58,671 bases of DNA from Lachnospiraceae bacterium (GTDB lineage: Bacteria; Bacillota; Clostridia; Lachnospirales; Lachnospiraceae). Below the pieces are notes generated by a model. It made no database searches. It was not told the DNA's origin and saw nothing but the letters and a program-made list of their open reading frames with translations. This document shows positions 7,653-15,545 of the stretch, in pieces (position 1 is the stretch's first letter; every line of letters begins with the position of its first letter). Location of the stretch: assembly GCA_017525525.1 (NCBI GenBank), contig JAFXSQ010000065.1, forward strand, positions 1 through 58,671, written 5' to 3'. Position numbers and translations under genes: made by a program.

Positions 7653-8504
7653 ATGACTGAAGAAGAAAATATACATTGGCATCCGGGGTTTTACGGTGGA
7701 GTAGAGCTCGAACTGATAGAGTATAAGGCAGAGCTGACATTTGAAAGTGAGCACAACCTGAGTAAGGAACCGCTTAGAATGGATATGCTCATCATCAAGA
7801 AAAATGCCGATATAGAGATAAAGAACCAGATAGGTGCGATTTTTAGAAAGTACAATATCCTTGAGTACAAGAGTCCCGGAGATGGGCTTACGATAGACGA
7901 TTACATCAAGACAGTCGGCTATGCTTATATCTACAAGGGACTTGGGAAAACGGTAAATGAGATTCCGCTTAATGAATTAACTGTGTCATTATGCAGGGAG
8001 GAATATCCGGATGAGCTGATTAGACTGATAGAGGCATCAGGAGGAAAGGTTGAAGAGAGGTTCCCGGGCATATACTATGTGACAGGCTTGATCGCGATAC
8101 CGTCGCAGATAATAGTCACGAGCCGGCTTAAAGGTGAGGAGCATGCGGCATTAAAGATCCTTTCAAGAAACGCAAAGGAAGAGGATGTACGAAGCTTTCT
8201 TGAGCAATCAAAGTCATTCAAGACACAGGGAGATATAGAGAATGCAAACGCTGTTTTGCAAGTTAGTGTGACTGCAAACAGCAGATTATACAGTATGATA
8301 AGGGGTGATGATGTTATGTGTCAGGCACTAATGGATCTTATGAAGGATGAAATTGAGGAGAGAGAAGAAAAGGCGACCGAAGCCGCCACGGGTATGGCAA
8401 TAAGAAAGATGATGTCATCTTTGAATCTTACAGCGGAAGAGGCTATGGATGCGTTGGAAATACCGCAGGATAAGAGGCAGATTTTTGTTATGTATCTGAA
8501 TTAA
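7653..8504 (+). CDS. Rpn-like PD-(D/E)XK nuclease-family protein
   Basis: A 283-residue protein of a family abundant in Lachnospiraceae and usually labelled Rpn or PD-(D/E)XK transposase-like. The nuclease core is D44 (PLRMDMLII), then E71-Y72-K73 in NILEYKSPGDG, followed by the typical DDYIKTVGYAYIYKGL helix. The C-terminal half is helical and acidic (EIEEREEKATEAATG, then LNLTAEEAMDAL), as in Rpn proteins. Rpn family enzymes cut DNA and are proposed to promote recombination or act in phage defence. A strong terminator follows 64 nt after the stop. The nearest upstream ribosome-like site is GGAGGT at about 7635, slightly far from ATG 7653. Confidence 0.7.
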   Translation: MTEEENIHWHPGFYGGVELELIEYKAELTFESEHNLSKEPLRMDMLIIKKNADIEIKNQIGAIFRKYNILEYKSPGDGLTIDDYIKTVGYAYIYKGLGKTVNEIPLNELTVSLCREEYPDELIRLIEASGGKVEERFPGIYYVTGLIAIPSQIIVTSRLKGEEHAALKILSRNAKEEDVRSFLEQSKSFKTQGDIENANAVLQVSVTANSRLYSMIRGDDVMCQALMDLMKDEIEEREEKATEAATGMAIRKMMSSLNLTAEEAMDALEIPQDKRQIFVMYLN

Positions 8505-8567
8505 ATCTGTATGAGCTGACGGCTTGAGCAAATGCGCATTGTCGGACAAGATGTATAGTTTACAATG

Positions 8568-8608
8568 AAAAAGGAGTTTATGTAGGTCGATGCATAAGCT
8601 CCTTTTTT
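8568..8608 (+). terminator. Intrinsic terminator after the Rpn-like gene
   Basis: A 15-nt arm at 8568-8582 (AAAAAGGAGTTTATG) pairs with 8593-8607 (CATAAGCTCCTTTTT) with one mismatch (a G-T wobble in RNA). The 3' arm ends in six T. Its A-rich 5' arm makes it potentially bidirectional. Confidence 0.85.
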
Positions 8609-8685
8609 AGTGCGATCAGGAAGGGGGTGAAGCATCATGGCAAGCACCTTCCTGTGATAGCGGTCGCAAGAGGGCGCTGTGTGTC

Positions 8686-9093
8686 TTGGAGAAAAAAGAC
8701 TGGGTGAAAAGAAGTAAGGTTCATGCCGGGGGCAATAAGACGTGGAGATGGATAGAAGTTCGCAAGTGTGTGAATTGCGGAAGAAACCATAGGCTGATAC
8801 CTGATAATCAGGTACCGTATAAGCACTACGAGGGAGTGCTTATAGAAAAGGTTGTTGACGGCACCCTTTCTGAAGATGACATGATTGAGATAGAAAACTA
8901 TCCGTGTGACGATACCATGAACGAGAAGAAATATTTAATAAGCAGGTACTTCAAGAAGGGGTACAATCTGTATAAAAGAATGACGGAGGATTTCGATGAT
9001 TATGCGTTATTCCTAAGAGACCTAAAAGTGCAATCCGCAAACAACGAGGTCGGGCGGGCCGGCAGAAAGTTTAAAAGAAAAGCTCGCAGGTGA
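8686..9093 (+). CDS. DUF6431-like zinc-ribbon protein, 5' end degraded
   Basis: A 135-codon frame from TTG 8686. The core C-V-N-C-G-R-N-H-R-L-I-P-D...VPYKHYEGVLIEKVVDG matches the DUF6431 pattern, in which paired Cys and a His precede a conserved PYKxYE. The family accompanies insertion sequences. The frame is open upstream to 8611 (including ...CDSGRKRAL..., which looks like the first zinc half-site) but has no ATG. The only ATG with a ribosome site (8637, after AAGGGGG) is in another frame and stops after six codons. The gene therefore seems to have suffered a frameshift or loss at its 5' end. The C-terminus is very basic (RKFKRKARR). Probably a relic of a mobile element. Confidence 0.5.
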   Translation: MEKKDWVKRSKVHAGGNKTWRWIEVRKCVNCGRNHRLIPDNQVPYKHYEGVLIEKVVDGTLSEDDMIEIENYPCDDTMNEKKYLISRYFKKGYNLYKRMTEDFDDYALFLRDLKVQSANNEVGRAGRKFKRKARR

Positions 9094-9154
9094 TGGCCTT
9101 TAGAAGTGATAAAGGAAAGCCGGATAAGAACGGGGAAGAGGCGCTGCTTTAGAC

Positions 9155-9844
9155 TTAGAGCTCTTTCAGGTGCTTCTTAACCTTTGGTCTGATGGTGATC
9201 TCAGCGCCCGAAAATAAAGGTGGCTTTTGAGGGAGAGGAAAGCCGGCTACTTTAGCGCTTTTGTATTGGTCTATGAAAGCGATATCATTTTCGAGCTCCC
9301 AGATTCTGAGAGTTTTGAAATTGCCCATCCTGGAGTTGACCTGATAGAATTCGCAGTTTCGAAAAGAAACAACAATTTCGCTATCCTTATATGTTTCGCT
9401 TAACAAATCCTTTATTTTCTCAGCAAAAACTGTTATGACAGCAACTCGTTTCTCCGGGTCTTTGACCGGAGATATCTTCCAGTCCAAGAACTTTACATTT
9501 TCACCGACGCAAATATCAGCAGATGCATTCTGCCACATCACACCCATAGCTGTGATGACCAGATAAAATCTGCTTTCCTCTTTGTAGCCTGTGGCATCGT
9601 ATGAATCAAGTTCTTTTACAAGAGTTTCTGCATAAGACTTGAGACAGTTAGGATCTGATTTACCGTTCCAAAGGGTGGTTGCCATCGAGTCGATGTCGTT
9701 ATCGTTTCGGTACTGAGCAACATAGCTATCAACACGTTCCTGTCGTTGACGATACAGCTTTTCGCGATACTGACGCATTTCTGAAATCTTCTGGTTAATC
9801 TGTTGAACGTGTTCTTCTTTTCTCTTCTTTGATCCAAATAGCAT
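9155..9844 (-). CDS. Uncharacterised 229-residue protein with basic coiled N-terminus
   Basis: Start ATG 9844 follows GAGG with an 8-nt spacer on the minus strand. The frame extends further upstream, but that part (beginning MLTGQFSPH) has no ribosome site. Residues 1-40 are a highly charged helix (GSKKRKEEHVQQINQKISEM). The middle has ESRFYLVITAMGVMWQNASADICV and the end PLFSGAEITIRPKVKKH. No signal peptide or membrane helix is visible. I do not recognise a family. It stands alone on the minus strand, converging with the DUF6431 relic. Confidence 0.6.
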   Translation of the reverse strand: MLFGSKKRKEEHVQQINQKISEMRQYREKLYRQRQERVDSYVAQYRNDNDIDSMATTLWNGKSDPNCLKSYAETLVKELDSYDATGYKEESRFYLVITAMGVMWQNASADICVGENVKFLDWKISPVKDPEKRVAVITVFAEKIKDLLSETYKDSEIVVSFRNCEFYQVNSRMGNFKTLRIWELENDIAFIDQYKSAKVAGFPLPQKPPLFSGAEITIRPKVKKHLKEL

Positions 9845-10112
9845 AATCAAAACCTCGTGAAGTATAGTTGGGGATATAGGGAGATTGTACCCCATGCAGG
9901 CGATGATTTCAATAGGGATTTTGTGAGGGGAAAACTGTCCGGTAAGCATGGTTAAAGTGTATAAATGTATGTGTTCGTGCGGGCTTAGATGTGATATAAT
10001 GCTATTAGTTTTGTGTGAGGAAACAGAATGAACAGGCAGAGTGGCATTTCATTACTGGAAGATCATGGGATGGTAACAGATCTGTTAAATCGATTGAGGA
10101 CGGTATAGGCAT

Positions 10113-10193
10113 ATGAAAATTAAAGATAATCGAATAGATTCCGGAAAAGCTTTTGACTGGGGAAAGACTTCGAGGGAAAATAGCTTTTTTTGA
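10113..10193 (+). pseudogene. N-terminal stub of a SAM-dependent methyltransferase
   Basis: A 26-codon frame, MKIKDNRIDSGKAFDWGKTS..., has the start that class I methyltransferases of Lachnospiraceae typically show (NRIDxGKAFDWGxTS). It then runs into TGA at 10191. All catalytic motifs are absent, so a deletion has joined this stub to the acetyltransferase gene that follows. A second short frame at 10028-10108 (MNRQSGISLLEDHG...) precedes it, possibly another fragment. A TATAAT at 9994-9999 has no good -35 box. Confidence 0.5.
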
Positions 10194-10218
10194 AAAGCAG
10201 AAGAATCTTATAGGCAAA

Positions 10219-10761
10219 ATGGTGAAATTGGTTCCGGTCCGGAAAGAGGATATTGAGACCTTATGGAAAATGCAGGTCGAGGCATTCACGGATCTTCTGG
10301 ACAAATATCAGGATTTTGATTTGAATCCCGCTGCTGAAAGCATTGATAAAGTCATAGCCAGATTCGAGCAGCCATGGACAAAGTATTACTTTATTATCGC
10401 AGGCGGAAAAAGAGTTGGAGCCGTTCGAATAGTAGATAAACAGGACGGAAGTAGAAAACGCATCTCACCGATCTGGATCATGCCGGAGTATCGAAATAAA
10501 GGATATGCGCAACAGGCAATCATGCAAGTAGAAAAGATATATGGAACAGATTACTGGTGCTTGGATACGATTCTGCAGGAAGAAGGCAATCTTCATCTCT
10601 ATGAGAAACTTGGCTATCACCAGACGGGCAGGGTTGATAAAATCAATGATAGGATGGATATAGTATTTTATGAAAAAGATGAGAATCGGCAGATGGATTA
10701 TTCGATAAAGAAAGTAGCATCGTATGAGAGAGATCTGCATTCTATGGAAAGCCCAAGATAG
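10219..10761 (+). CDS. GNAT-family N-acetyltransferase
   Basis: A 180-residue acetyltransferase. It starts MVKLVPVRKEDIETLWKMQ, typical of GNAT proteins. Motif A (acetyl-CoA site) is IWIMPEYRNKGYAQQAI, and the end of the fold shows LYEKLGYHQTGRV. The start is taken at ATG 10219 because the fold begins there. A longer frame from TTG 10153 overlaps the methyltransferase stub and is probably not translated. The ribosome site is weak (TAGGCAAA). The substrate is unknown. Confidence 0.75.
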   Translation: MVKLVPVRKEDIETLWKMQVEAFTDLLDKYQDFDLNPAAESIDKVIARFEQPWTKYYFIIAGGKRVGAVRIVDKQDGSRKRISPIWIMPEYRNKGYAQQAIMQVEKIYGTDYWCLDTILQEEGNLHLYEKLGYHQTGRVDKINDRMDIVFYEKDENRQMDYSIKKVASYERDLHSMESPR

Positions 10762-10832
10762 CTCTTGTTGACTTGAGGTGTGATTTGATGGATGTTTATT
10801 TCTATGATCCGCAAAGATTTCACGAACACTAT

Positions 10833-10861
10833 TTGCGTAGAAGACGGGGATATGTTATACT
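10833..10861 (+). promoter_or_regulatory. Orphan sigma-70-type promoter
   Basis: TTGCGT (10833-10838), 17-bp spacer, TATACT (10856-10861). The predicted start near 10868 precedes a TTGCGG/CCGCAA hairpin (10875-10890) and then a terminator 60-70 nt on, with no credible protein gene between. Confidence 0.55.
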
Positions 10862-10867
10862 TTGCAT

Positions 10868-10957
10868 GAAATAATTGCGGATAACCGCAAATAAATCGTG
10901 AGGTGCATTACAAAAGAAAAGTTATTGAAGGAGTCCGATGAAAATCGGGCTCCTTTT
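10868..10957 (+). ncRNA. Candidate small RNA of about 90 nt
   Basis: The stretch between the promoter at 10833-10861 and the terminator ending near 10957. It would fold into a 5' hairpin (TTGCGG-ATAA-CCGCAA), an A-rich single-stranded middle containing GTGAGGTG, and the terminator hairpin. This is inferred only from the promoter-hairpin-terminator layout; no known RNA family is recognised. Confidence 0.35.
10928..10957 (+). terminator. Intrinsic terminator
   Basis: AAGGAGTCCGAT (10928-10939) pairs with ATCGGGCTCCTT (10944-10955), with one G-T wobble, around a GAAA loop, ending in TTTT. It terminates the candidate small RNA or read-through from the acetyltransferase gene. Confidence 0.8.
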
Positions 10958-11052
10958 ACTCTATATGGGGTGGGATTGGCAAGGGAAAGGTCAGGACAAG
11001 AATAAGGGGGTTGATTTTTGTACTGACAAGTGTTAAGATGTCTGACTGGATA

Positions 11053-11068
11053 GTTAGTTTTTACTAAC
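11053..11068. promoter_or_regulatory. Operator palindrome GTTAGT-N4-ACTAAC, copy 1
   Basis: GTTAGTTTTTACTAAC is a perfect 6+6 dyad around TTTT, 5 bp before TATAAT (11074-11079), so it fills the promoter spacer of the first ABC exporter operon. The same dyad occurs at 24835-24850, and a one-mismatch copy is at 11129-11144. The symmetry and length fit a TetR-family site. Confidence 0.65.
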
Positions 11069-11091
11069 CTTATTATAATGCTTCAAATGAG

Positions 11092-11113
11092 TTACTCCGC
11101 ATGTGCGGAGTAA
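11092..11113 (+). repeat. Perfect 10-bp hairpin in the exporter leader
   Basis: TTACTCCGCA-TG-TGCGGAGTAA, followed by seven A. With no T-run on the 3' side on either strand it is not a standard terminator. A similar CCCCGCA...TGCGGGG hairpin (26270-26286) precedes the third exporter pair. Confidence 0.6.
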
Positions 11114-11128
11114 AAAAATGCAAATCAA

Positions 11129-11144
11129 GTTAGCTGTTACTAAC
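11129..11144. promoter_or_regulatory. Operator palindrome GTTAGC-N4-ACTAAC, copy 2
   Basis: GTTAGCTGTTACTAAC differs by one base from the consensus dyad. It lies in the leader, 57 bp before the start codon of the first exporter gene. Together with copy 1 it could allow looping or double occupancy. Confidence 0.55.
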
Positions 11145-11200
11145 CTTGACGCTCGATAGTGCATCATCATTTGAAGTTTATTCATAGGGAGGACAGACAG

Positions 11201-12964
11201 TTGGGAAAGACAGAAAAGTATGATCATATGAAGCTGATCAGGGGATATGCGGGAGGACATGCATCTCTGATAACACTGGGACGGTGTCTGGCTGCGGTGA
11301 GTGCGGTGATGACGCTGATCCCGTATTACGAGCTGTGGAAGATCATCAGCATAGCTGTGGAGGGAGAGGACACCGGCAGGATCACATTTTATGCCTGGAC
11401 TGCGGTTGCCCTGATCGTGGGCGCACTGCTTGTGTATATTGCGGCACTGTTTTGTACGCACATCGCGGCCTTTCGCGTGCAGGCTAATATGCGAAGCTCG
11501 CTGATGCGCAGGATCCTTACCTTGCCGCTCGGCGTGTTTGATGAAGACGGAACCGGAAAGATTCGAAGGATCGTCAACGACTCTACGGCAGCGACGGAAA
11601 CATTTATTGCGCACATCTTGCCCGACAAGATGGTTGCTGCAGTGACGCCGGTGGGACTTCTGGTTCTGGTCTTTGCATTTAATTGGAAGATTGGTCTAAT
11701 CTGCATGATCCCGGCGCTCATCGGGTTTATGTGCATGATGAGCATGATGGGCAAAGGCATGCAGGAGAAGATGAAGGAGTACCAGGACGCACTCGAGACC
11801 ATGAACAGTGAGGCGACGGAATACGTAAGAGGTATCCCCGTGGTGAAGACCTTCGGGCAGACAGTGCATTCATTTAAGCGGTTCAAGGCCTGCATAGACG
11901 GTTACGGGAAATGGACAACGGATTATACGCTGGCTCTGCGGTTTCCCATGACGGGCTTTATGACATGTATCAATGCAATCTTTGCATTTATTGTGATAGC
12001 AGCATTTGTGGTTACGAAGGACGGTGTCGAAAATGCTGACATTTTGAATATCATGTATTACATCATTATAACTCCGCTCATCACTGTGGCACTGACCAAG
12101 ATCGCTTATTCGGGAGAGGCGGAAATGAACCTGATTGATGCGTTAAAGCGTGTGGACAGGATCATGGAGCTTGAACCCCTTGCTGATGGTATGACGGGGC
12201 AGCTTCCGAAGGACAGCGGTATCGAGCTGAAAAGTGTGTCTTACCGCTATCAGGATGCAACCCGTGATGCGGTAAGCAAGGTGTCGCTTTCAATAAAACC
12301 GGGTGAGCATGTGGCACTGGTCGGACCTTCGGGCTCGGGCAAGACAACACTTGCGGAGTTGATGGTACGCTTCTTTGATGTGACGGACGGAGAGATAAAG
12401 ATTGGCGGGGTAAATGTAAAAGACATGAGCCCATCGGAATTGATGAAGCAGGTGTCGTTTGTGTTCCAGGACAGCAGGCTGATCAAGAAGACAATCTTAG
12501 ACAACGTCCGTATGGGCAGGCCGGACGCATCGGAGGATGAGGTGATGAAGGCGCTTGCCAAGGCGCAGTGCATGGATATCATCGACAAGCTTCCCGATGG
12601 GATTCATACGATGCTAGGAGAGAAGGGAACCTACCTCTCGGGAGGAGAGCAGCAACGTATCACGATCGCGCGTGCGGTTCTTAAGGATGCACCGATCCTG
12701 ATCTTGGATGAGGCGACAGCATTTGCGGATCCTGACAACGAGACGAAGGTGCAGGCGGCATTTGAAGAGATTTCCAAGGACAAAACGCTCATCATGATAG
12801 CGCACAGACTGAGCACGGTCATGAATGCGGACAGAATCTTCGTGATGGATGCGGGACGCTGCGTAGAATCCGGGACGCACGAAGAGCTGATGGCGCGCGG
12901 AGGACTGTATAAGCGCATGTTTGACGAGTATACGAGATCCATCGAGTGGAAGGTAGGTGCATAG
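11201..12964 (+). CDS. ABC exporter half-transporter, subunit A of pair 1 (IrtA/YbtP-like)
   Basis: A 587-residue fusion of a six-helix membrane domain and an ATPase. Walker A is GPSGSGKTT, the signature is LSGGEQQRITIARAV, Walker B is ILILDEATAFADPDNE, and the H-loop is IAHRLSTV. The D-loop FADPDNE departs from the usual SALD form, a trait shared by the first subunit of all three pairs here. The tail SIEWKVGA recalls the IrtAB/YbtPQ branch, which moves siderophore complexes or other compounds. TTG 11201 is chosen because AGGGAGGA lies 7 nt before it; ATG 11228 is an alternative. The stop is 2 nt from the next start, so the two gene products should dimerise. Confidence 0.85.
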   Translation: MGKTEKYDHMKLIRGYAGGHASLITLGRCLAAVSAVMTLIPYYELWKIISIAVEGEDTGRITFYAWTAVALIVGALLVYIAALFCTHIAAFRVQANMRSSLMRRILTLPLGVFDEDGTGKIRRIVNDSTAATETFIAHILPDKMVAAVTPVGLLVLVFAFNWKIGLICMIPALIGFMCMMSMMGKGMQEKMKEYQDALETMNSEATEYVRGIPVVKTFGQTVHSFKRFKACIDGYGKWTTDYTLALRFPMTGFMTCINAIFAFIVIAAFVVTKDGVENADILNIMYYIIITPLITVALTKIAYSGEAEMNLIDALKRVDRIMELEPLADGMTGQLPKDSGIELKSVSYRYQDATRDAVSKVSLSIKPGEHVALVGPSGSGKTTLAELMVRFFDVTDGEIKIGGVNVKDMSPSELMKQVSFVFQDSRLIKKTILDNVRMGRPDASEDEVMKALAKAQCMDIIDKLPDGIHTMLGEKGTYLSGGEQQRITIARAVLKDAPILILDEATAFADPDNETKVQAAFEEISKDKTLIMIAHRLSTVMNADRIFVMDAGRCVESGTHEELMARGGLYKRMFDEYTRSIEWKVGA

Positions 12965-12966
12965 AG

Positions 12967-14700
12967 ATGATAGAAAAACTGCAGCATAAGTATGCACTGT
13001 CGAGACAGGGCGCTATAGATATGGTGAAAGCCTGCATCTGTGTAACGATTACGAATATTGCGTTGATGATGCCGGCCGGAATTCTGTACATGTTGATCGA
13101 TGATCTCCTGCACGACGGATTGGATAAAGACAGGATCCCGTTTTACATCATCGCATCAGTCGTTGTGCTGATACTCATCGCGCTTACGAATTTCGTTCAG
13201 TATAACGCAACATTTCTGACAACTTACCGGGAGAGCGGCGTGAGAAGAACGACGATCGCCGAAAAGCTTAGGAAGCTTCCGCTGTCTTACTTCGGAAAGA
13301 AGAATATCGCGGACCTGACTACGAATATCATGGGTGACTGCGCCATGATCGAGACCGCTTCGAGCCACTGGATCCCGGAGCTGATCGGTGCGCTGGCATC
13401 GGTAAGCCTCGTAGGTGTGAGTCTTTTCTTCTTCTTTGACTGGAGGATGGTGCTGGCCAGCTTCTGGGTGATCCCGACCGCATTTATCATTGTGGTTACC
13501 TGCTCCGGTGCGGAGAAAAGGGCGGTACGTAAGAATCAGGCAGTGAAGCTTGCCATGTCCGACGGGATTCAGGAGTGCCTGGAATGCGTTCGCGATCTTC
13601 GCGCAAATAACGCCGAAGGTCAGTACATGGAAGAGCTGGACGGAAAGATCAAAAATGTGGAAAAGTTCGCTCTGTTCACGGAGCTGAAGATGGCAATCTA
13701 TGTGAACTCCGCGGCAATCATACTTAAGATCGGAATCGGAAGCACGGCAGTAGTCGGAGGAGCGCTTTTCGCAAATGGAAAGATAGACATCCTGACATTC
13801 TTCATGTTCCTGATGCTGGTATCCAGGCTCTATGCTCCCATGGAGATCACCCTGCAGAACTTTGCGGCGATCATCGCAACGGGCATTCAGTGCGAGAGGC
13901 TTGATGAGGTGCTGTCGCATGAGATTCAGACCGGATCGGAGAAGCTTGACAACAAAGGGTACGACATTACCTTTGATCACGTGGGCTTCAAGTATGCGGA
14001 CGATACGGATGTATTAAGTGATGTCAGCTTTACCGCAAAGCAGGGAGAGGTGACTGCGCTGATCGGTCCTTCCGGCGGTGGCAAGACTACCATATCCAGA
14101 CTTGCGGCCAGGTTCTGGGATGCTGACAGCGGCCGGATATCTTTAGGCGGCGTGGATGTATCGAAGATTGATCCTGAGACACTGCTTGCAAATTATTCCA
14201 TCGTCTTTCAGGATGTGACGCTTTTCAACAATTCCGTGATGGAGAACATCCGTATCGGCAAGAACGGGGCGACAGATGAGGAAGTGATGGAGGCGGCAAG
14301 GCTCGCAAACTGTGACGAGTTCGTAGACCTCCTGCCAGAGAAGTACAACACGAACATCGGAGAGAACGGATGTGAGCTTTCGGGCGGTGAGCGCCAGAGG
14401 ATATACATCGCAAGAGCATTCTTGAAGGACGCGCCGATCATCTTGCTCGATGAGGCAACGGCATCTCTCGATGCCGAAAATGAAACTGCAATCCAGGAGG
14501 CACTTTCCAGGCTGATCAAGGACAAGACGGTTCTGATCATCGCACACCGCATGCGAACCATTGCCAATGCGGATCATATCGTCGTGCTAAAGGACGGCGT
14601 GGTTGCGGAGGAGGGAAGTCCTGAGAAGTTATCTGCCACAGACAGCATATACAGCCGCATGACGAAGCAACAGCTGATCGCTCAGAATTGGAAGATGTGA
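12967..14700 (+). CDS. ABC exporter half-transporter, subunit B of pair 1
   Basis: A 577-residue membrane-ATPase fusion. Six helices span about residues 20-290. Walker A is GPSGGGKTT, the signature LSGGERQRIYIARAF, Walker B IILLDEATASLDAENE and the H-loop IAHRMRTI. The canonical D-loop (SLDAENE) contrasts with subunit A. The start ATG 12967 follows AGGTAGGTG; an earlier GTG (12946) lies inside the preceding gene. It forms a heterodimer with subunit A. The substrate is unknown; the metal genes immediately downstream hint at metal or metallophore traffic. Confidence 0.87.
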   Translation: MIEKLQHKYALSRQGAIDMVKACICVTITNIALMMPAGILYMLIDDLLHDGLDKDRIPFYIIASVVVLILIALTNFVQYNATFLTTYRESGVRRTTIAEKLRKLPLSYFGKKNIADLTTNIMGDCAMIETASSHWIPELIGALASVSLVGVSLFFFFDWRMVLASFWVIPTAFIIVVTCSGAEKRAVRKNQAVKLAMSDGIQECLECVRDLRANNAEGQYMEELDGKIKNVEKFALFTELKMAIYVNSAAIILKIGIGSTAVVGGALFANGKIDILTFFMFLMLVSRLYAPMEITLQNFAAIIATGIQCERLDEVLSHEIQTGSEKLDNKGYDITFDHVGFKYADDTDVLSDVSFTAKQGEVTALIGPSGGGKTTISRLAARFWDADSGRISLGGVDVSKIDPETLLANYSIVFQDVTLFNNSVMENIRIGKNGATDEEVMEAARLANCDEFVDLLPEKYNTNIGENGCELSGGERQRIYIARAFLKDAPIILLDEATASLDAENETAIQEALSRLIKDKTVLIIAHRMRTIANADHIVVLKDGVVAEEGSPEKLSATDSIYSRMTKQQLIAQNWKM

Positions 14701-14714
14701 TCGGAGGAGATAGC

Positions 14715-15083
14715 ATGGAATTAAATCTTTCAAATGTGATCATAATCATTGTTTTCCTGCTGATCGTTTCGCTCGCTGTCAAGGGCTCCGTATCGCATTT
14801 TAAAGGAGAGGGCGGATGCTGCGGCGGAGGCGGAAAAGACAGACTCATAAAGCCGAAGAAGCTTGACAAAGTGGTTGCCACGAAGGTGATCGGGATCGAT
14901 GGCATGATGTGCGATCATTGCGCCGCGAGGATTCATAACGCCTTAAATTCCATGGAAGGCGTGAATGCGAAGGTGCAGAGGAGCAGAGGACGTGCTGTGG
15001 TAAAACTCGGCAGAGAGATTGATGATTTCGAGTTAGAAAAAGTGATCACTGATCTCGGATATACAGTAACAGGAAACCGGTAA
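14715..15083 (+). CDS. Membrane-anchored heavy-metal-associated (HMA) domain protein
   Basis: A 122-residue protein. Residues 5-25 form one membrane helix (NVIIIIVFLLIVSLAV). A Cys/Gly-rich linker GGCCGGGGK follows, and residues 57-122 are an HMA ferredoxin-like domain with metal site GMMCDHCAARI. The fold is that of copper and heavy-metal chaperones. The start ATG 14715 has the ribosome site CGGAGGAG; 14688 in frame overlaps the exporter. It is followed by DUF6110 and a P1B ATPase, so it probably hands metal to, or receives it from, that pump. The two extra cysteines of the linker may form a second site. Confidence 0.85.
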   Translation: MELNLSNVIIIIVFLLIVSLAVKGSVSHFKGEGGCCGGGGKDRLIKPKKLDKVVATKVIGIDGMMCDHCAARIHNALNSMEGVNAKVQRSRGRAVVKLGREIDDFELEKVITDLGYTVTGNR

Positions 15084-15092
15084 AACCGGACA

Positions 15093-15133
15093 GATGGGCA
15101 GGATTACGAAGTAATCATGACAATACATATTAT
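15093..15133 (+). repeat. GATTAC-hairpin leader element, copy 1
   Basis: GGGCAG, then GATTAC-GAA-GTAATC (15102-15116), then CATATTAT (15126-15133), ending 3 nt before the purine-rich ribosome site of the DUF6110 gene. Three more copies sit in the same position before other genes (15485, 38403, 45190). Confidence 0.7.
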
Positions 15134-15151
15134 TAAGAGGAGGAATTGAAA

Positions 15152-15466
15152 ATGAGTTGGAACAAGGTAGGTATTTTTGCACTCGGAACACTGTTTGGAC
15201 TGGAGGGAGTGAAGCTCCTGTCGTCAAAGGACGCAAAGAAGGTGTATACGCACTGCACCGCAGGCGTGCTTCGCGTGAAGGATGCGGTTCTTGATCAGGT
15301 GACAACCTTACAGGAAAACTGCTCGGACATCTATGCCGAGGCAAAGCAGATTAATGAGGACAGAGCGAAGAAGGAAAAGCTTGAGGAGAAAGCTGTTGCA
15401 GAAGAAACAGAGAATGCTGTCGAGGAAGATACAGTCGAGGGAGGTGCGATTATGACGAAGTCATAA
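15152..15466 (+). CDS. DUF6110 family protein
   Basis: A 104-residue protein beginning MSWNKVGIFALGTLFGLEGVKLLSSKDAKKVYTH, the pattern of DUF6110, a small family found beside P1B metal pumps in Firmicutes. Residues 5-22 form a weak hydrophobic helix. The second half is an acidic coiled coil (KKEKLEEKAVAEETEN). AGGAGG precedes ATG 15152. Its position between the HMA protein and the ATPase supports a role in the same metal transport unit, perhaps as an accessory subunit. The mechanism is unknown. Confidence 0.8.
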   Translation: MSWNKVGIFALGTLFGLEGVKLLSSKDAKKVYTHCTAGVLRVKDAVLDQVTTLQENCSDIYAEAKQINEDRAKKEKLEEKAVAEETENAVEEDTVEGGAIMTKS

Positions 15467-15484
15467 TTTTGCATCGCACCGACC

Positions 15485-15527
15485 GACTGGGCAGGATTGC
15501 TTTAGCAATCGTGCCATTACATATTAT
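15485..15527 (+). repeat. GATTAC-hairpin leader element, copy 2 (compensatory variant)
   Basis: TGGGCAG, then GATTGC-TTTA-GCAATC (15495-15510), TGCC, and CATATTAT (15520-15527), just before the ribosome site of the P-type ATPase gene. The A-T to G-C change on both arms keeps pairing, and GGCA/TGCC makes an outer stem. Confidence 0.7.
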
Positions 15528-15545
15528 ACGAGCGGAGGCTTAGCT

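Larger units (their letters stand above)
10762..11200 (+). other. Regulatory region before the first ABC exporter pair
   Basis: This 439-bp gap holds a dubious 28-codon frame (10788-10874), an orphan promoter (10833-10861), a terminator (10928-10957), two GTTAGT-N4-ACTAAC palindromes, a -10-like TATAAT (11074-11079) between them, and a perfect 10-bp hairpin (11092-11113). No convincing protein gene is present. Confidence 0.6.

Noticed and set aside
9093-9152. 19-codon frame overlapping the end of the DUF6431 gene (TGATG)
   Set aside because: It is too short and has no recognisable sequence. It may be a remnant, but there is not enough to call a gene.
11092-11113. Perfect 10-bp hairpin considered as a terminator
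   Set aside because: It is followed by A, not T, on the + strand, and has no T-run after it on the minus strand. It is better seen as a leader structure.
13156-13980. Long minus-strand frame opposite exporter subunit B
   Set aside because: It is antisense to a well-conserved ABC exporter gene, has low-complexity composition rich in His/Arg and no ribosome site.
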